DNA from: Andalucia godoyi | Taxonomy: Eukaryota > Discoba > Jakobea > Jakobida > Andaluciidae | DNA: 64,000 nt | Direction: 5' to 3' | NCBI GenBank assembly: GCA_009859145.1 | Contig: VRVR01000023.1 | Coordinates: forward strand, 255,494-319,493 | Made by a program: the position numbers and the translations under genes | Notes under the pieces: generated by a model | Seen by the model: only the letters and a program-made list of their open reading frames with translations | Told to the model about the DNA's origin: nothing | Databases searched by the model: none | In this document: positions 9,830 through 19,673 of the stretch, piece after piece | Layout of the letters: every line of letters starts with the position of its first letter | How positions within the stretch are numbered: the stretch's first letter is position 1

Positions 9830-10326
9830 CAACTGCAGGCGATGACCAGGCGAATGCACTGCGTTATCTATGCACGGTATTTGGTTTTGTGTGTGCGCGT
9901 GTGCGTGTGTGTTTTTTGCGCACTGTAGATGTGCCAAACAGAAGTGTCTTTTAGCGAGACGTGATCAGGTTGTCCAAAATGCTTGAAGAGCACACCACAG
10001 AATGGTATCAAGTGACGCAAGCTTCCTATTAAACGGCGAGAACCCCGCCCAATTCCGTTCTTTTCTTTGTGCAACTCATCCTCCTTTTCGATGGTTGCAA
10101 AATTTTTCTCATGGAAGGAAACCTCATTGTTGTTGCGTGAAACTGCGCGACAACATGGATTTAATAACCGCTGGCTTATCAAAAATTCCAAGCATACTCG
10201 AAGCAACCACTTTTGTCTTGCAAATACTAAAGTAACTCAAAATTTTCAATTTCTTGCAGCTGTTGTTGTTGCTATTGTTGTTGCGGTCGTCGTTGTCGTT
10301 TTCTTCTCGGTTTCTTTCGATGTGCA
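9830..10326. promoter_or_regulatory. Intergenic region with a probable 5' UTR intron acceptor
   Basis: Nearly 500 bases with a GT-repeat at about 9890-9912. Near its end, TACTAA (10228-10233) lies about 25 bases before a pyrimidine-rich stretch ending TTGCAG (10259). This looks like a branch point and 3' splice site, so the gene starting at 10327 may have a spliced 5' UTR. The donor was not found. A 26-codon frame at 10154-10234 is not supported as a gene. Confidence 0.35.
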
Positions 10327-12237
10327 ATGAGCGATGTATACAGTGATGATTCATTCGAGTCGATTGAGGAATCGGTGGCGTCTGCGCCCATTACTCCAAA
10401 GTCCGTGACGTCTGCGGCTTCGCATCGGCGTTCTGCGATTGACTTACGACTGGTTGCGCTTGCTTCGAGTGAGGCGCACAGCCCAGGCCCGTCGACTGCG
10501 CGCAGCCGAAGCGACCGGTACTCTCCAGTGGCTTCCGCTCGTGCGAATCGCCAGGAATCTCCGCTGCAGAGCCCATCATCCTCTGCATATCGGTTTACAG
10601 GACCACAACAGTCGTTGGCGACTTCAGAATCAGCGACGCCAAAGCCAGCTGCTGCTGGTGGTCAAGGTGGATCCCGCAGCGCAGACTCGGAGGTTGACAC
10701 GACACCACAAGCAGAAGCACAGTCCGTATTGTTTGCGCCGTACATTGACAAGATGATTCATTCTCAGCCATTGCGGTTCGCACATCACGCCGATTCCTCC
10801 AAGTTTCTTGACAAGGAAAACATCCTTGCGTACATGCATGAGATTCGAATGATGGACGAGTGCATTCTGGATCTTATCTGTGAGATGGCGTCTGCAGACT
10901 CCATGACGAATTCAGACCCGATTGATGCGGTGGTCGTTGCGAAACAGACGAGCATCAAGAACGCGGTGTTGACGGAGGATACGGAACGAAGAAGCAAGTA
11001 CCTCTCGCGAATTGGATCTCCATCGTTGGATGCTCCGGCGATGGTGGTGGATGTGGTGACAAATTTGCCCATGGTGCTTTCCGTGTCATTTGTTCGCTTG
11101 TTGTTTGTGCTTTCTGAACGACTCTGCAGCATGTTTGGCGCCTGGCATTCCAAGGACAGCGAAATGCTTCCACGCAATGAGAACAGTCAGCATGTCTCAT
11201 TTGGCCTTGCTGAAAGACAAGATCGCCTGTATTTGGCCCTACACTTGTCACTTTTGCATCAATGCTATCCGATGTCAAATCATGCCGCGTTGTTTGGGTT
11301 GCTGCATGAAGAAGTTGACTTTGCTCTGCTCTGCATTCTCGATTATCTTTTCGATCGTGTAGTTCCTGGGAAGCATGTGTGGAGGCCGAGGAGGGTGGAC
11401 GACGCTTCGTATGCATTTCATTGCGTTGCCGCCGTATCGCAGTTGAACGCGTCCATTTTGAGGAGTCTACGCCGAGACGACTGGGAAGATCGCCTGGCAT
11501 TCGGTAACGAATCCATGAAAGAATTTCAGGATGTCAACTATGAGCGTGTGTTTGAACTTGTCCCAGGATCACCCTCTGCCGCACGCCCTTCCAACTCATC
11601 CACAAAGAAGAAGACGGTTGATGCCGTCGTTACTGCATTGTCTGCAAGCATTGCAAGGGACTTTCCACTGGTTGCGCAAGCTGAAATCGAGGAAATTGTG
11701 CTGGAGTCTGCCAGTCGTCTTCTCCAGGATGAGGTCATTGCAGCGTCCATCCAACGTCGCGCAAGGAAACAAGTGGGGAAGATTGACTTGCAACAGCGCC
11801 AGTGCCGTCCTGCAGATGTATCGGAAACCGTACTTCCCAACGCAGCGGGAGTCGGCGGAAGTTCAAACAGCATGATGCCGGCTCCAAATGATGACAGAGC
11901 GAGCGTCGCTTCATCAGCCACCGATGCTGCGTCTGCTCTGTTTTTCGACTCGCACGCTTTTCCTCCTACAACGAGCTGCACGGATGCGGCATTCGAATCT
12001 CCTGCGGGGGATCTCTCTCATAGCCCCGAACCTCTAAGGAAAGGTCCTGTTGTGCAACCTGGCATGGATACTGGGGATGTCAAAAGAAAACGAAATCCCG
12101 TGAAAGGGACGTCCAAGGCTTCTTTCTCTTCTGCTTTATCAACGGTGAAAAAGACAACCACTCCACAGCGTCTTTCACCCACCCTAAACATGCCTGTTAT
12201 GCACGGGTCTCCTGACGGAGTTGGGTGGGGAGATTGA
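10327..12237 (+). CDS. Uncharacterised, largely disordered protein
   Basis: 636 residues from ATG 10327. The N-terminus is acidic and Ser-rich ('MSDVYSDDSFESIEES'), followed by about 100 residues of Ser/Pro-rich disorder. Residues about 135-420 are helical and better folded, including 'NILAYMHEIRMMDECILDLI' and 'VSFGLAERQDRLYLALHLSL'. A further helical segment with 'FPLVAQAEIEEIVLESASRL' near residue 445 could be a coiled coil. The C-terminus is basic and low-complexity. The start resembles N-termini of some ciliary and centrosomal proteins, but that is weak evidence and I do not name it. It ends 87 bases from the converging decarboxylase gene. Confidence 0.8.
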   Translation: MSDVYSDDSFESIEESVASAPITPKSVTSAASHRRSAIDLRLVALASSEAHSPGPSTARSRSDRYSPVASARANRQESPLQSPSSSAYRFTGPQQSLATSESATPKPAAAGGQGGSRSADSEVDTTPQAEAQSVLFAPYIDKMIHSQPLRFAHHADSSKFLDKENILAYMHEIRMMDECILDLICEMASADSMTNSDPIDAVVVAKQTSIKNAVLTEDTERRSKYLSRIGSPSLDAPAMVVDVVTNLPMVLSVSFVRLLFVLSERLCSMFGAWHSKDSEMLPRNENSQHVSFGLAERQDRLYLALHLSLLHQCYPMSNHAALFGLLHEEVDFALLCILDYLFDRVVPGKHVWRPRRVDDASYAFHCVAAVSQLNASILRSLRRDDWEDRLAFGNESMKEFQDVNYERVFELVPGSPSAARPSNSSTKKKTVDAVVTALSASIARDFPLVAQAEIEEIVLESASRLLQDEVIAASIQRRARKQVGKIDLQQRQCRPADVSETVLPNAAGVGGSSNSMMPAPNDDRASVASSATDAASALFFDSHAFPPTTSCTDAAFESPAGDLSHSPEPLRKGPVVQPGMDTGDVKRKRNPVKGTSKASFSSALSTVKKTTTPQRLSPTLNMPVMHGSPDGVGWGD

Positions 12238-12323
12238 CAAACGTCAAATTGCAAAATCTGCAAAAATTAGCAAATTGCAAGTTACTTTTATTGGAACAAA
12301 AGCCGACTAGGGTCGCACGCGCG

Positions 12324-14144
12324 CTAGTGATGATGCGCAGAGGCTTCCACGTCTGTCGGTGGGTTTTTCAAAACCTCGTCCGCACAGTTGCAAATTTCCT
12401 TCCAGGCAGCCACGACATGTCGTTCTTTCGTGCATGGAACACCAACAGCAAACCTCAAGAACGTAGTCCCATGCACTACAGAATGCACAAGAAAGCATGT
12501 CCCCAGAGAGTTGAGTCGGTCCAGCACTGCGCGATTCGCGGCGTTCGTCGAATTCAGTCTGAAGCACACCAGGGACAGTACAGTGGGTTTGAAGAGGGAA
12601 AATCGTCGGGATGGGTCAGATGTCACGAGAGTGGAGAACACTTCAGCAAGTTCGCATGTCTATAGGAAAAGATGAGAAATCAGAAAAGGAAAACCAAACA
12701 TCCTGCAGCATATAAAAACAGGGGGGAAAGAAGGCAATAATAAAATTGAATTAAAATAATAAAATAGAGAAGAGAAATCTGGAGAAGCAATTGTTGCAGT
12801 AGAGGGGGGAAAAACCGGTGGACATACTTTCCGAATGTGCGAGCGAATGCCTTGCAGTCCATAGCACCGCAGCACAAGCCACAGCTTGATTGCGCGGAAC
12901 CTTCGTCCAAGAGGGATTTGCCAATCGCGATAGTCCGTTACGGTGCCAGACTCGGTCCACTTGTTGCGCAAGTACTCTGGAGTGATGGACAACACATCCA
13001 ACAGGGCGGATCTGTCCTTGACCCACATACACGAACAGTCAAAATTCACGAGCATCCACTTGTGTGCATTGAAGTTGAACGAATCTGCATATTCGACTCC
13101 ATTTAGCAATTTCCTGTACTCGGGGCAGATGCACGCAGAGCCAGCATACGCAGCATCCACGTGCAGCCACATTCCATTGCTATTGCAAAACCCTCCAATC
13201 TCGGTGAGGGGATCAAACGCACAAACCGATGTTGTACCAACGGTGGCGCAAACAAAGAAAGGAACAAGACCATTTGCAGTGTCTTGCATGACCATATCAA
13301 ACAACGCAACAGGAGAAAACGAGAAGGTTTTCGAGTCCGAGGGCAGCAATCGCAGGTTAGCACCGTCAATCCCCAGAATCTTGAATGCCTTTGTGATGGA
13401 AGAGTGCGCTTGGTCCGAGGCATATACCACAAACTTGGACGTCCAATCTTTTGCAAGCGCGCCAGATTCGCCGGTGCTCGCTAGAGTCGCGAGCTTGCGG
13501 TGTCGTGCCGCGAGCATGGCAACCAGCACGCTTTCCGAGGCTGTACCTTGGATGACCCCGCCTCCCTTTCCTGTCGACAAAAACTCTGCGGGCAGATCGA
13601 GCGCCCTTGCCAGCCAGTCCATCACCACGGTTTCAAGCTCCGTACACGCCGGCGAGTTGATCCATGAGAACCCAATGCAGTTGATCGCTGCGGACAGCAT
13701 TTCTCCCACAATTCCAGGAAACGACGAATTCGCTGGGAAATACGCGAAGAAGTTGGGAGACTGCCAGTGAGTCACACCAGGCATGACGAAGTGCTCAAAG
13801 TCTGCAAAAACGTCACGAAAGTCCTCTGCCTGCTCGGGTGCATTTTCCGGCAACAGCGTAGCCAAATATCCAGGTTTCACCGCCGACAGCACAGAGTACT
13901 TGGACTGGCCAACAGCACTAGAGCTCGCCAACGTGGAATAGTAATCCGCAATCCAGTCCACAACCGACTTTGCATGCACTCGAAATCCTTGTGCAGTCGT
14001 TATTGGCTCGGTCGGCGAGGTGGAGGACGGCGATGCACCAGCACCTGTGGCGTTCTGTCGCCGGCCAGAGTACAGCAGCATCAGCACTGCGGAGGCTCCA
14101 GCAGCAGCTCCAGCTGACACCAGCCATAGATCACGAAGCGACAT
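12324..14144 (-). CDS. Aromatic-L-amino-acid decarboxylase (group II PLP enzyme) with N-terminal membrane anchor; two exons
   Basis: Exon 1 is 14144-12828 (439 codons) and exon 2 is 12659-12324, joined in phase 0 to give 550 residues. Group II PLP decarboxylase features are clear: 'WQSPNFFAYFPANSSFPGI', 'GFSWINSPACTELETVVMDW', 'GGGVIQGTASESVLVAMLAA', 'YASDQAHSSITKA', 'LHVDAAYAGSA' and the PLP-lysine motif 'NAHKWMLVNFDCS' (Lys362). After splicing the C-terminal domain reads through the family pattern 'SDPSRRFSLFKPTVLSLVCFRL'. The enzyme converts DOPA, 5-HTP, tyrosine or tryptophan to amines; which one cannot be told here. Unlike cytosolic AADC it begins with a hydrophobic stretch ('LWLVSAGAAAGASAVLMLL', residues about 6-24) and a linker, suggesting a membrane anchor. 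Start at 14144 is the ATG directly before this segment. Confidence 0.92.
12660..12827 (-). other. Intron of the decarboxylase gene
   Basis: 168 bases, GTATGT donor at 12827 and CCTATAG acceptor ending at 12660. Reading through it would end the protein in an unrelated hydrophobic tail. Removing it restores the conserved decarboxylase C-terminus in frame. Confidence 0.9.
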
Positions 14145-14255
14145 TTTCTGTGCGTCTGTGCGAGTACGTGCGTGAAGATGTGTGTGCTCGAGGACTCCTC
14201 GCTTCAAAAATGATAGTAACAAAAACCATGCTTTTCTTTGGCGCGTTGGTGTGCT

Positions 14256-14276
14256 TGTGTGTGTGTGTGTGTGTGC
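14256..14276. repeat. (GT)n microsatellite
   Basis: About ten GT units just upstream of the decarboxylase start, in its presumed promoter. Confidence 0.85.
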
Positions 14277-14293
14277 ACGCTGCTGCAGGTGAC

Positions 14294-14863
14294 CTACGAC
14301 TGCTGCCGCATGCTCCAGGCAATTGCGTCGGATCCTGGAACACGCAGCAGGAATTGAATGCGGTGGACGGGTACGGGTCGGCTGCAGGAGGCAAATATTA
14401 AACAGGTAAAGAAGAAGGAAGGATGCACTGCCGAGACTGCTGGAAGAGTTGGTGCGTTCACGCAAAAGGACTTCTTAATATGTTTTTCAAATCCAACAGT
14501 CGTTTTCTCGCCGGTACACTCCTTTGAGACGGTGAAGCCTCTCACAATATGATACTGTGCACGCTTCATCACGTCTACCGGTTGTGACGAACCACAGACC
14601 TGGAAGCTACGATTGCGGTTTCCGTTCAAATCCAACAGTTTTTGCATTTCAGCAGTCCTGCTCATGATGAAGAAGAAAATCTGCCAGGTCAGCATCGTGA
14701 CTTCCGATGCAGCCACTGCATCCAGCCGCTCGCCAAAACGTGAATCATTACTGATCATCGGCGTGCTCGTCTTTTGAAGAGCGACGCGACCCTTCTCTTG
14801 AGCATCCTCGGGATTGCGGTAAAAACAGTACTCCTCCATCGTTGCCGGATTGGCCGGTGTCAT
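14294..14863 (-). CDS. Uncharacterised 189-residue protein
   Basis: 189 residues from ATG 14863. The N-terminal 125 residues look coding and globular ('EEYCFYRNPEDAQEKGRVAL', 'EVTMLTWQIFFFIMSRTAEM', 'QYHIVRGFTVSKECTGE'). The stretch from about residue 130 onward ('PSFFFTCLIFASCSRPV') is less protein-like and may include a retained intron or UTR, so the C-terminus is uncertain. I do not recognise the family. The gene lies about 150 bases upstream of the decarboxylase on the same strand. Confidence 0.5.
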   Translation of the reverse strand: MTPANPATMEEYCFYRNPEDAQEKGRVALQKTSTPMISNDSRFGERLDAVAASEVTMLTWQIFFFIMSRTAEMQKLLDLNGNRNRSFQVCGSSQPVDVMKRAQYHIVRGFTVSKECTGEKTTVGFEKHIKKSFCVNAPTLPAVSAVHPSFFFTCLIFASCSRPVPVHRIQFLLRVPGSDAIAWSMRQQS

Positions 14864-15153
14864 CGTTTTGTTTGTGGAGAAAGACGCAGTTGTTGTAGGC
14901 CTGTTGTCGAAGACTTCATTCTAGACTGCGCGTTCCGGTTCTCTCCGCAGACGCGCTGACCAAAACAATCTTGCAAACCGGTGGGTTAGTCATGAGCATG
15001 GCCCCGAATTCTTTGGAATACCATAAGGTGTCAAATTATCCTCCATTTTTAATTAATACTTTTATTATTTTTATTGTTAAATTTAAAGTTCATTATTGAT
15101 ATTATTTTATTCATGAGAACTGGATGGCATTACGCCTACATTATACCCTGAGC

Positions 15154-15179
15154 ATGCATGTCTACGAATAGACATGCAT
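15154..15179. repeat. Perfect 11-bp inverted repeat with 4-base loop
   Basis: ATGCATGTCTA, loop CGAA, then TAGACATGCAT. The arms are exact reverse complements. It is next to the AT-rich tract and could be a structured RNA, a terminator-like hairpin or a transposon end. Confidence 0.85.
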
Positions 15180-15435
15180 ATTCAGTCTTGCATCCCGTTG
15201 TCGGGAAGGGGATAAGCCCCCCAACACGCCTCACAGCGTTCTTCAGATAGATGTTCCGCGCTCCGTTCCCAATCTCGATCAATCGGTGAGCCACTTTCTC
15301 AGCCTGACACGTGGTTTCTGAGAAGGGTGCATTTTGATTCTGACGGCCCTAGCAGCAGGCGTAGTGACATGTGGGTCTCTTAGGAGGTCTGCGGGACCTA
15401 GGAGGCCCTGTATCGGGCGGCGTAGGCGTAGGCGA

Positions 15436-15615
15436 ATGCGTCGTCCCAGCGCGCTCACGCCCATATTTGAATTAATAAAGCGGAACCAACGAATGATAGA
15501 ACAGATGGCTACGGATGCTGCGTTAAAGAGTGTCGAAAATGCAGAGCCTGTGTCACCGGCTGAATTCTGGCCGAGCGTGCGTAAGCACGAATTCCCTATG
15601 AAGCAAACGTGCTAG
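15436..15615 (+). pseudogene. Orphan 59-codon frame, possibly a transposase remnant
   Basis: 59 residues from ATG 15436. The second half ('EPVSPAEFWPSVRKHEFP') loosely recalls the W...FP pattern of the hAT transposase dimerisation region, and the frame sits in an island of unusual composition. The similarity is short and could be chance. An alternative is a lineage-specific small protein or no gene at all. Confidence 0.2.
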
Positions 15616-16066
15616 TGTCGGCCAGTATCGACCGTGTCTGTTTATGGATACTTCCGTATGCATGCCAATGACGTGTCATTATTCACCAGTAGTCTATGTG
15701 TTGCATGTCAGGTTCGGAAAAACCAGGCAGGCCCGTGACGGTTGACGTTTTGACGTTTGAGATGGGGCACGGACAATCCTTTTTTGGGTAGAACATTTGC
15801 CCGTTGTTTTTATCCGGGTTTTTTTTCGCACTTGATCTCCGTCGTCCTGGATCCTTTTGCGTCCTTCTCGTCCCCGTTTCCGTCTTTTGACAGCTCTGAT
15901 TTGCTGATTTACCGATTTACTGGTTTCTTTTTTTAGAAATTAATCATATACATACGTATATATTTTCTCCATCTTTTTTCTTCTTCTCCATTCTTCTTTC
16001 ACTTTTGTACGCACACATTCCTCTTCATTTTCATTGATTGACTGGATTCGAGTTGTTAGGGGATAA

Positions 16067-19000
16067 ATGGCTTCCGCGTCAGCGCCGACGATGCGAACCA
16101 CGGTTCCTGTCGCGTTTGAAGAGATGCGACAGTCGCTGGACATTGAAGGGCGCACTGCGATCTTGAATCGCATGCAGTGGAAGTTTGGTTCTATAGATAC
16201 GTCGGCGAGTTCTTCGAATGGGCGCATTGATGGACCGAGCAAACCGTCTGCTTCGGGTTCGGGTGCACGAGTGACTGCGCAGCCAAAGGATATTTTCGAG
16301 CACACGATGACGGTGGAGCAAATTTCCAAGCTCTTTGTTGTCGGGGTGGATCCGGACGATGTGGCGCAGTCGGATGGGCTGACGGAAGACGTGGCAGCAC
16401 AGCGATTGACGCAGTTTGGCAGAAATGCGCTCACTCCGCCCAAGAAGCAGCCTTTGGTGTTGCAGTTTCTTGGACACTGCACCGACCTGTTTTCCATCAT
16501 GTTGCTTGCTGCAGGCATTCTGTCGTTTGTGCTGCTGTCCTTGGATCCGTCTGCACTGGTGAACGTTTGGCTCGGAGTCGTGCTGTTCATTGTTGTATTT
16601 ATCAATGCGTGCATCGGATTTGTGCAGGAGCGGAAGTCGTCAAAGATCATGGATCAGTTCCAGAACATGTTGCCACAGGAGTGCACGCTCGTGAGAGCTC
16701 CAAAGGGAGAGCACAAGGGCTCTGCCAGCGATCTTGTGCCTGGCGATCTCGTTCACATCAAGGAGGGCGAGAAGATTCCGGCGGACTTGAGAATTGTTAA
16801 AACCATGATGTCGTTTAAAGTAGACAATGCATCTCTGACTGGCGAAGCGGAGCCGCAGGAACGCAATTCTGCAAAGGCCACAGCCGAAAATCCCCTCGAG
16901 GCTTCCAATCTTGTTTTCTATGGGACGTACGTGGCTTCCGGAGAAGCATACGGCGTTGTGATTCGCACTGGTGATGGAACCGTGATCGGGCAGCTCGCCA
17001 GAATCACATCCGCAGAAGAGAAGCAGCAGTCAACACTTTCCGTGGAAATCAATCGGTTTGTCAAGCGCATGGGCATCGTTGCTGTCATCTCTGCGATCGC
17101 TGTGTTCGTCTATGCAGTCGCCTATGGATTCCCGATTTTGTCGTCGTTTATTATCGCAATTGGAATGGTTGTCGCTTGGGTCCCTCAGGGCTTACCCGCA
17201 ACGGTTACCATGTTGCTTGCAATCGCTGCGAAGAAGATGGCGGAGAAGAAAGTGCTGGTCAAGGATTTGCAGGCTGTCGAAACACTGGGCAGCATTACGT
17301 GTCTGGCCAGTGACAAGACAGGAACTCTGACGCAAAATAAGATGACGGTAACCAACCTGTGGATTAACCGGAACCACTACTTTGTAAGCTCATCAGTTAT
17401 TGGACCGGCCAAGTCCGCGTACTTTGACGAAATTGAACCTCCAATGGTCGAGCTGGAATTTGAAGAAGACGGGGTTGCAGATCGAATTCGCCGATTCCCT
17501 GGTATTCAAAGCGTGCAAAACTCGGATACTTTGCTTCGATCGTGTTTAATTTGCAGTCGAGCCCAGTTTGATCCTTCCGAAAGTGCAAACGAATCTCGCT
17601 CAATTCCTCTCCAGGATCGCAAGGTCCTCGGTGATGCGACCGAAATTGGACTGTTTCGTTTCGCAATCGAGTTTTACGGAACATATTCGGGTCCTCTCCG
17701 AAGGGTGTTCGAGATTCCCTTTCACTCGGAGCGAAAATGGCAGCTTGCTGTGTTCAGATCCGTTATTGAACAGCCAAAGGTGGTCGAGCACGCGCAGACA
17801 CGCAGCCACCAGAAAGAGCAGTTTTCCAATGAGGCTCCAATCCTGCTGATCAAAGGAGCTCCAGAACGAATCTGGGACATGTGCAGCACATACATGGTAG
17901 ATGACGTTTGTGTGCCGATTGACAAGGAAGCAGGTCAGATGTTTATGAAGGCGTACGAACAGATTGCGGCACGAGGACTCCGAGTCTTGGGGTTTGCACA
18001 GATTCGATTGGAATCCCCAGAGTATCTCGATCCTGCATTTGAGTATCGATCGGATCCGCCGAACATTCCACTGAGCAATATGACTTTCATTGGTCTTTGC
18101 GGATTGATGGATCCGCCAAAGCCTGGTGTAAAGAAGGCCGTGTTGGAGGCAGTTGGTGCGGGAATCAAGGTAATGATGGTGACGGGCGATCATCCCATCA
18201 CTGCGCAAGCGATAGCATTGGACGTTGGAATTTTACGCCATCCTGTCACCACCATTGACGTATTGCGCCAGACCCCCATCTCGGAATCCTTGATTGAGAA
18301 GGGTATTGTCCTCCACGGATCGGTGATCCCGCAGCTCACGGACCGGGATTGGTTCCAAGTGCTGCAGTGTAAGGATGTCGTGTTTGCCCGAACCTCCCCG
18401 AAACAGAAGTTGGAGATCGTTCTTCGCAGCCAACTCCATGGACACGTCGTTGGTGTCACTGGAGATGGTGTGAACGATTCGCCGGCTCTCAAGCGAGCCG
18501 ATCTTGGTATCTCCATGGGTATTTCTGGATCAGATGTTTCGAAGGAGGCTGCGGCCATGATCCTGATGGACGATGACTTCTGCTCTGTCCTGGTCGGTAT
18601 CCGTGCTGGTAGATTAATTTTCGAGAATCTCAAAAAGTCAATCGCCTACACGCTGACGCACATCATTGTGGAAGTGATTCCGATCCTTTTGAATCTGTTC
18701 TTGCAATTTCCAATTCCGATTTTACCGCTGTGCATTCTCGTGGTGGATCTTGGTACAGAACTGTTTCCAGCTGCGACGTTTGCGTACGAAGACGAAGAGT
18801 CGAATCTTCTGGCTTTGGAGCCACGCGTGTCTGTCCTACCCTGCGGTCCGGATTCTGCTCGACGTTCCTTGCAAGACAAGGGAGAAAAGACTCCGCAGTC
18901 GAAAATCGCGATGGATATGGAATCGCAACTGCAGAGATCGCCAAGCTTGGGGGCTGGCGACATTGTCGATGCGAAGCCGACGATTGTTTCTCAAGTGAGA

Positions 19001-19567
19001 GATGAGCATGAGAAGCGCGAGCGATTGATTGACGTGCCGCTTGTCATTTACTCGTATATTTTTATGGGCCTGCTGGAGACCTGTGGTTGCGTGCTTTCGT
19101 ATTTCCTTGTCTTTTACGTAGACGCAGGGATCACCCCATCTGATCTGTTCCGTTCTGGCGGGAAATATTTTTCGACGACGACGACGGACGACTTTGTGAC
19201 GAATTCGGGTTCTCACCGATACACCCCTTCGGAACAATTGTCCATCTTGGCAAATGCTCAATCGGCATATTTCATCGGCCTGGTTCTGCTCCAGATCATC
19301 CATCTATTTCTTTCCAAGACCCGCCGCTCGACGTTGCGACTGCCGCACATTTTGCAAAAGCGCAATGCCATGTCGATGTGCTGCAGTGCCGCGATTTGTG
19401 TTGCCATTGTGTACATTCCAGTGTGCAACTGGATTGTTGGAACCGGGCCTGTGGGAGGAATGGCATGGGTGTATCCCCTTCCTTTTGGAGTTCTGATGAT
19501 CCTTGCGGATACGTTCCGCAAGATCTGTATTCGCAAGGGATGGAAGAAATCCTATTTCTTCTATTAG
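16067..19567 (+). CDS. P-type ATPase, type IIC (Na,K/H,K-ATPase alpha-like)
   Basis: 1166 residues from ATG 16067. All P-ATPase motifs are present: actuator 'LTGEAEP', phosphorylation loop 'DKTGTLTQNKMTV' with Asp416, 'KGAPERIWD', 'MVTGDHPITA' and hinge 'GDGVNDSPALKRADLGI' from residue 799. The layout, 'KTRRSTL' before TM9 and a C-terminus ending YFFY match Na,K-ATPase alpha. However, ligand residues differ. TM4 reads VPQGL instead of VPEGL (Gln374 for Glu327 of animal enzymes). TM5 reads YTLTHIIVEVIP (His and Ile for Ser775 and Asn776; Glu779 kept). TM6 reads VVDLGTELF (Asp804 kept, Asp808 replaced by Glu). TM8 has Q..H for Q..D926. A loop of about 90 residues separates TM6 and TM7. No beta subunit is seen in this window. 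Transport specificity is therefore open. Confidence 0.93.
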   Translation: MASASAPTMRTTVPVAFEEMRQSLDIEGRTAILNRMQWKFGSIDTSASSSNGRIDGPSKPSASGSGARVTAQPKDIFEHTMTVEQISKLFVVGVDPDDVAQSDGLTEDVAAQRLTQFGRNALTPPKKQPLVLQFLGHCTDLFSIMLLAAGILSFVLLSLDPSALVNVWLGVVLFIVVFINACIGFVQERKSSKIMDQFQNMLPQECTLVRAPKGEHKGSASDLVPGDLVHIKEGEKIPADLRIVKTMMSFKVDNASLTGEAEPQERNSAKATAENPLEASNLVFYGTYVASGEAYGVVIRTGDGTVIGQLARITSAEEKQQSTLSVEINRFVKRMGIVAVISAIAVFVYAVAYGFPILSSFIIAIGMVVAWVPQGLPATVTMLLAIAAKKMAEKKVLVKDLQAVETLGSITCLASDKTGTLTQNKMTVTNLWINRNHYFVSSSVIGPAKSAYFDEIEPPMVELEFEEDGVADRIRRFPGIQSVQNSDTLLRSCLICSRAQFDPSESANESRSIPLQDRKVLGDATEIGLFRFAIEFYGTYSGPLRRVFEIPFHSERKWQLAVFRSVIEQPKVVEHAQTRSHQKEQFSNEAPILLIKGAPERIWDMCSTYMVDDVCVPIDKEAGQMFMKAYEQIAARGLRVLGFAQIRLESPEYLDPAFEYRSDPPNIPLSNMTFIGLCGLMDPPKPGVKKAVLEAVGAGIKVMMVTGDHPITAQAIALDVGILRHPVTTIDVLRQTPISESLIEKGIVLHGSVIPQLTDRDWFQVLQCKDVVFARTSPKQKLEIVLRSQLHGHVVGVTGDGVNDSPALKRADLGISMGISGSDVSKEAAAMILMDDDFCSVLVGIRAGRLIFENLKKSIAYTLTHIIVEVIPILLNLFLQFPIPILPLCILVVDLGTELFPAATFAYEDEESNLLALEPRVSVLPCGPDSARRSLQDKGEKTPQSKIAMDMESQLQRSPSLGAGDIVDAKPTIVSQVRDEHEKRERLIDVPLVIYSYIFMGLLETCGCVLSYFLVFYVDAGITPSDLFRSGGKYFSTTTTDDFVTNSGSHRYTPSEQLSILANAQSAYFIGLVLLQIIHLFLSKTRRSTLRLPHILQKRNAMSMCCSAAICVAIVYIPVCNWIVGTGPVGGMAWVYPLPFGVLMILADTFRKICIRKGWKKSYFFY

Positions 19568-19673
19568 AATGCCGTAGAGATGCCGGCAGGTATCGGTAGT
19601 TTGAGAGGATAAAAGACGCAGACGACGTTCCAAACAAACAATGACACACGCACACATACAAGCTTTTCCATAC

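Larger units (their letters stand above)
14864..16066. other. Gene-poor island, AT-rich in part
   Basis: About 1.2 kb without a convincing gene. It holds an AT-rich tract (about 15030-15115), a perfect hairpin (15154-15179), a GC-rich stretch with repeated AGGAGG/CCTAGGAGG-like words (15375-15450), an orphan frame (15436-15615), and a T-rich leader before the ATPase. Its base composition differs from neighbouring spacers, which suggests inserted DNA. Confidence 0.45.

Noticed and set aside
12225-12665. Plus-strand frame of about 146 codons
   Set aside because: It is antisense to decarboxylase exon 2, has no ATG context of note and no protein-like pattern.
12660-12827. Hydrophobic C-terminal tail of the decarboxylase read without splicing
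   Set aside because: It is intron sequence. Splicing GTATGT...TAG restores the conserved C-terminal domain in exon 2.
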